Assembly (NCBI GenBank): GCA_947176675.1
Contig: CAMWRN010000107.1
Span: 1-7,639, forward strand
Direction of reading: 5' to 3'
DNA: 7,639 nucleotides
Source: an uncultured Clostridia bacterium
Lineage (GTDB): Bacteria; Bacillota; Clostridia; Oscillospirales; Ruminococcaceae
Position numbers and translations under genes: made by a program. Of the stretch, positions 5,520-7,639 are shown piece by piece; within the stretch, counting starts at the first letter, position 1; each line of letters begins with the position of its first letter. The notes under the pieces are model-generated. The model saw only the letters and a list, made by a program, of their open reading frames with translations. It made no database searches and was not told the origin of the DNA.

Positions 5520-6479
5520 TTACCTTTTCTTTGCGTACCAGCGCTTCACCACGTCCTCCGCCTTTTTGCCAACAATGGAGAAACCCATTTCGGGACTGTT
5601 TTTCGGCAGCCTTGTGTACCAGTCCCACCAGAAGAAACCGCCGAACCATGGTTCGTCCCACATAACCGTCATGCAGGACTCGTAGAAATTCGCCTGCTCG
5701 TCCTCATCGTAGGGAAACTCCCTGTGGCTGAAATCATAAGGCGTCATCGCGCAGCCCTTTGCGCTTCGACAGCCTATCTCCATAAAGATTACCTGCTTTC
5801 CGCCGTTCAGACGGGAAAGCTCCGCAAGCTTTGCCTTTGCCTTTTCCCATTCGGCGCACATATTGTCCATGCTGTCCCCGGGGACTTTTCCCACGCCGTA
5901 GTACGCGGACGTACCTATGTAGTCCAGCGCATCCCACCACTTAACGCCGAACTCCTTGCCGTGATTTGTGTTATAGACCAGCGGACCGTGATATATCTTC
6001 CGCACCTCTGCGATGGCGTTCCGCCAGTAGTCCTCCTTAGCCTCAGTACCCAACATTTCACAGCCGACACAGAACATCTCGCAGCCCGTGTCCTCGGCTA
6101 TTTCGGCATAGTGACACAGGAACGCGGTGTAGCTGTCGAACCACTCTTTCCAGTAATCCTTGTCGCCGATCTCACGTTCAGGGAAGAAAATATTCGCCCT
6201 CCACACACCGTCGGCGCAGTTTACCATAGGCTTCATACAGACCTTTAAACCAAGGGAGTGAAGCTTTTCAACTGCGGCGGCAACGTCCTTGTCCGTGACT
6301 GTGTAGCGGTAGTCGGGACGTATCAGCGTGGAACTGAAGCTGTCCTGCAAAACCGTGAAAGCAAGAGCGGTCCAGTCCCCGCCGAGAGCGGCGAGGCGCT
6401 CCATAGAAGCCGCCGCCTCGGGAGTGCGGTACGCGCCCTTTCTTCCGTCAAAACCGTAAGTAAAGCCTTTAATGAACAT
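5520..6479 (-). CDS. GH113-like glycoside hydrolase (beta-mannanase/mannooligosaccharide hydrolase type)
   Basis: The 319-residue (beta/alpha)8-barrel protein has features of GH113, a clan GH-A retaining family acting on beta-1,4-mannans. The N-terminus IKGFTYGFDGRKG (3-15) is family-like. Glu141 in FCVGCEM (136-142) is the expected acid/base at the end of strand 4, and Glu234 in FMEIGC (232-237) the expected nucleophile at the end of strand 7. The aromatic FFWWDWY (282-288) near the end would line the substrate cleft. There is no signal peptide, so it should act in the cytoplasm on imported oligosaccharides. ATG 6479 follows AAAGGAAG. It lies 17 bases after the small unknown gene, so the two are probably co-transcribed. 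No sugar transporter or mannose gene is visible nearby. Substrate is inferred from family; another GH-A glycosidase activity is possible. Confidence 0.82.
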   Translation of the reverse strand: MFIKGFTYGFDGRKGAYRTPEAAASMERLAALGGDWTALAFTVLQDSFSSTLIRPDYRYTVTDKDVAAAVEKLHSLGLKVCMKPMVNCADGVWRANIFFPEREIGDKDYWKEWFDSYTAFLCHYAEIAEDTGCEMFCVGCEMLGTEAKEDYWRNAIAEVRKIYHGPLVYNTNHGKEFGVKWWDALDYIGTSAYYGVGKVPGDSMDNMCAEWEKAKAKLAELSRLNGGKQVIFMEIGCRSAKGCAMTPYDFSHREFPYDEDEQANFYESCMTVMWDEPWFGGFFWWDWYTRLPKNSPEMGFSIVGKKAEDVVKRWYAKKR

Positions 6480-6496
6480 AATAAACTTCCTTTCAA

Positions 6497-6877
6497 TTAT
6501 TCATGAAATTCAAACAAATCCCGATCTGTTATTTCACACCTGACGTTTTCAGGAAGATCTTTGAAATTATCTTTCAAGATATTCAAAGGTTTGCTATAGT
6601 ACCACAACAGCTGTACAATATCTTCAACAATGCTGTCGCTTTTATTTTCAAAAAGCATTTCCTGAAGCAGTACAGCCAATTCGTCCTCATATGGCAGCTT
6701 GCTGTTAAAATACGGATCGAAAAACTTTTCGAGACAAAACAAAAGGCTTGCTTTTTCATCTTCCGATCCGCTGCGCAGAACAACGCTTACCTCGCCAAAC
6801 CCGCTGTTTATTAAATCAAGCTGGCTTTTTCCGTAAGTTACAACGCTCATGTTTTCAATCATATTAATACACCACAT
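6497..6877 (-). CDS. Small soluble protein of unknown function, AT-rich gene
   Basis: The product has up to 126 residues, no signal peptide or membrane segment, and is acidic and mostly helical in appearance. I do not recognise a family. Its DNA is much richer in A and T than the neighbours: bases 6541-6660 contain 38 G/C in 120 (about 32%), against 33 in 60 (55%) at 5821-5880 in the glycoside hydrolase. The start is uncertain. ATG 6877 has no clear ribosome-binding site, ATG 6862 has a weak GTGGTG upstream, and ATG 6850 has none. It lies 90 bases after the ABC-transporter gene and 17 before the glycoside hydrolase. Size, acidity and composition are reminiscent of immunity-type orphan proteins, but this is only a guess; no toxin gene is visible. 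Confidence 0.65.
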   Translation of the reverse strand: MWCINMIENMSVVTYGKSQLDLINSGFGEVSVVLRSGSEDEKASLLFCLEKFFDPYFNSKLPYEDELAVLLQEMLFENKSDSIVEDIVQLLWYYSKPLNILKDNFKDLPENVRCEITDRDLFEFHE

Positions 6878-6967
6878 CCAAATATTTAGAATAAGTTGGT
6901 CGGGCTTTTATCAGCTTTGGGCGGGAACAAGCCCCGCTCTGCTTGGAATTATTGTCAAAACACCGTT

Positions 6968-7552
6968 TTACGCCTGCTCAAACTGCGAATTATAAAGGCT
7001 CGCGTAAAATCCGCCCTTTTCAAGCAGACTTTCGTGATTTCCCTGCTCGATAATATTTCCGTCCTTCATAACAAGGATAACGTCCGCGTCCCTGATAGTG
7101 GACAGTCGGTGCGCGATTATAAAGCTGGTCTTGCCTTTCATCAGCTTCGCAAACGCGCTTTGTATCTTCTGCTCGGTACGGGTATCTATACTGGACGTCG
7201 CTTCGTCCAAGATAAGCATAGGCGGGTCGGTAAGCATTACCCTGCATATGCAGAGCAGCTGCTTCTGTCCCTGGGAAAGGTTTCCCCCGTCCTCGGAGAC
7301 CACCGTGTCGTAGCCCTCGGGCATACGTCGGATAAAGCTGTGGCAATGACACATTTTCGCCGCCGCAATGATCTCTTCCTCAGTGGCATCGGGCTTGCCG
7401 TAGGCAATGTTTTCGCGAATCGTACCCGTGTAGATCCATGTGTCCTGCAAAACCATTCCGTACATGGCTCTCAGCTCGCTTCGGCGCATATCGCGGATAT
7501 CCTCGCCTCCCACTTCGATGATTCCCTCGCGCACGTCGTAGAACCTCATCAA
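6968..7552 (-). CDS. ABC exporter ATP-binding domain, C-terminal part
   Basis: This is the readable C-terminal part (194 residues from the TTG at 7552) of the nucleotide-binding domain of a type IV ABC exporter, normally fused to a six-helix membrane domain. Visible are the Q-loop glutamine 36 in MVLQDTW (33-39), the signature LSQGQ (92-96), Walker B LILDE (113-117) with catalytic Glu117, the D-loop SSID (120-123) and the switch His148 in AHRLSTI (147-153). The end LYNSQFEQA (186-194) is typical of clostridial multidrug-type exporters. The frame continues upstream into a Walker A region, so residue 1 is not the true start; that upstream part carries in-frame stops and is listed separately. 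The substrate cannot be inferred. CICRV after the signature replaces the more usual CIARV/CIARA. Confidence 0.85.
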   Translation of the reverse strand: MMRFYDVREGIIEVGGEDIRDMRRSELRAMYGMVLQDTWIYTGTIRENIAYGKPDATEEEIIAAAKMCHCHSFIRRMPEGYDTVVSEDGGNLSQGQKQLLCICRVMLTDPPMLILDEATSSIDTRTEQKIQSAFAKLMKGKTSFIIAHRLSTIRDADVILVMKDGNIIEQGNHESLLEKGGFYASLYNSQFEQA

Positions 7553-7639
7553 CAGGTTGATAAGCGTGGTTTTTCAGCAGCCAGTGCGACCTACTATAGC
7601 CACGCGCTGACCCCTTTACACCGACACCATTACGTTTTA
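7553..7639 (-). pseudogene. Upstream part of the same ABC ATPase, broken by three in-frame stops
   Basis: Translated in the frame of the downstream ATPase, this stretch reads NVMVSV, stop, RGQRVAIVGRTGC, stop, KTTLINL. That is an ordinary beta-strand plus Walker A (GRTGCGKTT) in which the second invariant glycine codon is TGA at 7576-7574. Further TAA codons lie at 7618-7616 and 7639-7637. The frame itself is never shifted, and all three stops differ by one first-position change from plausible codons (GGA, AAA, AAA). Either the gene is recently inactivated or the last 70 or so bases contain sequencing errors, as at a contig end. The rest of the gene lies outside the window. Confidence 0.7.

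Noticed and set aside
5510..5524. GGTAAA-T-TTTACC dyad at the glycoside hydrolase stop codon as a terminator
   Set aside because: The one-base centre cannot form a loop, the stem is AT-rich and no T run follows on the transcribed strand.
5724..6248. Plus-strand open frame of 174 residues opposite the glycoside hydrolase
   Set aside because: Antisense to a gene with clear catalytic motifs; the translated product shows no domain or coherent composition.
6921..6937. GCGGG/CCCGC hairpin in the gap after the ABC gene as a terminator
   Set aside because: The stem has only five pairs plus a mismatch on the transcribed strand, and no T run follows.
6953..6958. Perfect TTGACA on the minus strand after the ABC gene, as a promoter for the small unknown gene
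   Set aside because: The sequence 15-19 bases downstream is GC-rich (GCGGGGC) with no -10-like hexamer.
7574..7576. TGA read as glycine (recoded genetic code) in the Walker A motif
   Set aside because: speD, speA and the 208-residue membrane protein all end with TGA at the expected family length or gene junction, and two nearby TAA stops would remain unexplained.

Overview
The window looks like chromosomal DNA of an anaerobic Firmicute, most likely a gut or rumen Oscillospiraceae/Ruminococcus-like bacterium. This is inferred from the clostridial-looking Shine-Dalgarno sites (AAAGGA/GGAG), the mid-range GC content, an ABC exporter of clostridial type and a GH113-like enzyme, not from any marker gene. 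Every supported gene lies on the minus strand, so transcription runs from high to low coordinates.

Upstream block (7639 to 5520). First comes the C-terminal half of an ABC-exporter ATPase. Its readable 5' part inside the window carries three in-frame stop codons, one inside the Walker A motif. A small AT-rich gene of unknown function follows, then 17 bases later a cytoplasmic GH113-like glycoside hydrolase (beta-mannanase/mannooligosaccharide type).

Regulatory gap (5519 to 5315). This 205-base gap holds a clear sigma-70 promoter (TTGACA, 17 bases, TATTAT) reading into speD. A 15-base box, CATTCGGGGGATTTT, fills the spacer of that promoter, and an exact second copy lies 61 bases upstream. Each copy is followed by the 9-mer ATTTGCGTA. 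A 16-base inverted repeat adjoins the upstream box, and a short perfect hairpin precedes the speD ribosome-binding site. This is the most striking non-coding structure in the window.

Polyamine operon (5314 to 1 and beyond). The order is speD (AdoMet decarboxylase), a small lipoprotein, speA (arginine decarboxylase), an 85-residue two-helix membrane protein, a 208-residue two-helix membrane protein, speE (spermidine synthase) and speB (agmatinase, cut by the window edge). Together the four enzymes give arginine to agmatine to putrescine, plus AdoMet to decarboxylated AdoMet, joining to form spermidine. The three unrecognised envelope proteins are packed between the enzymes. The two membrane proteins are separated from their neighbours by only 2 to 8 bases, which suggests translational coupling and a polyamine-linked envelope function that I cannot name.

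I see no tRNA, rRNA, CRISPR array, insertion sequence or plus-strand gene.
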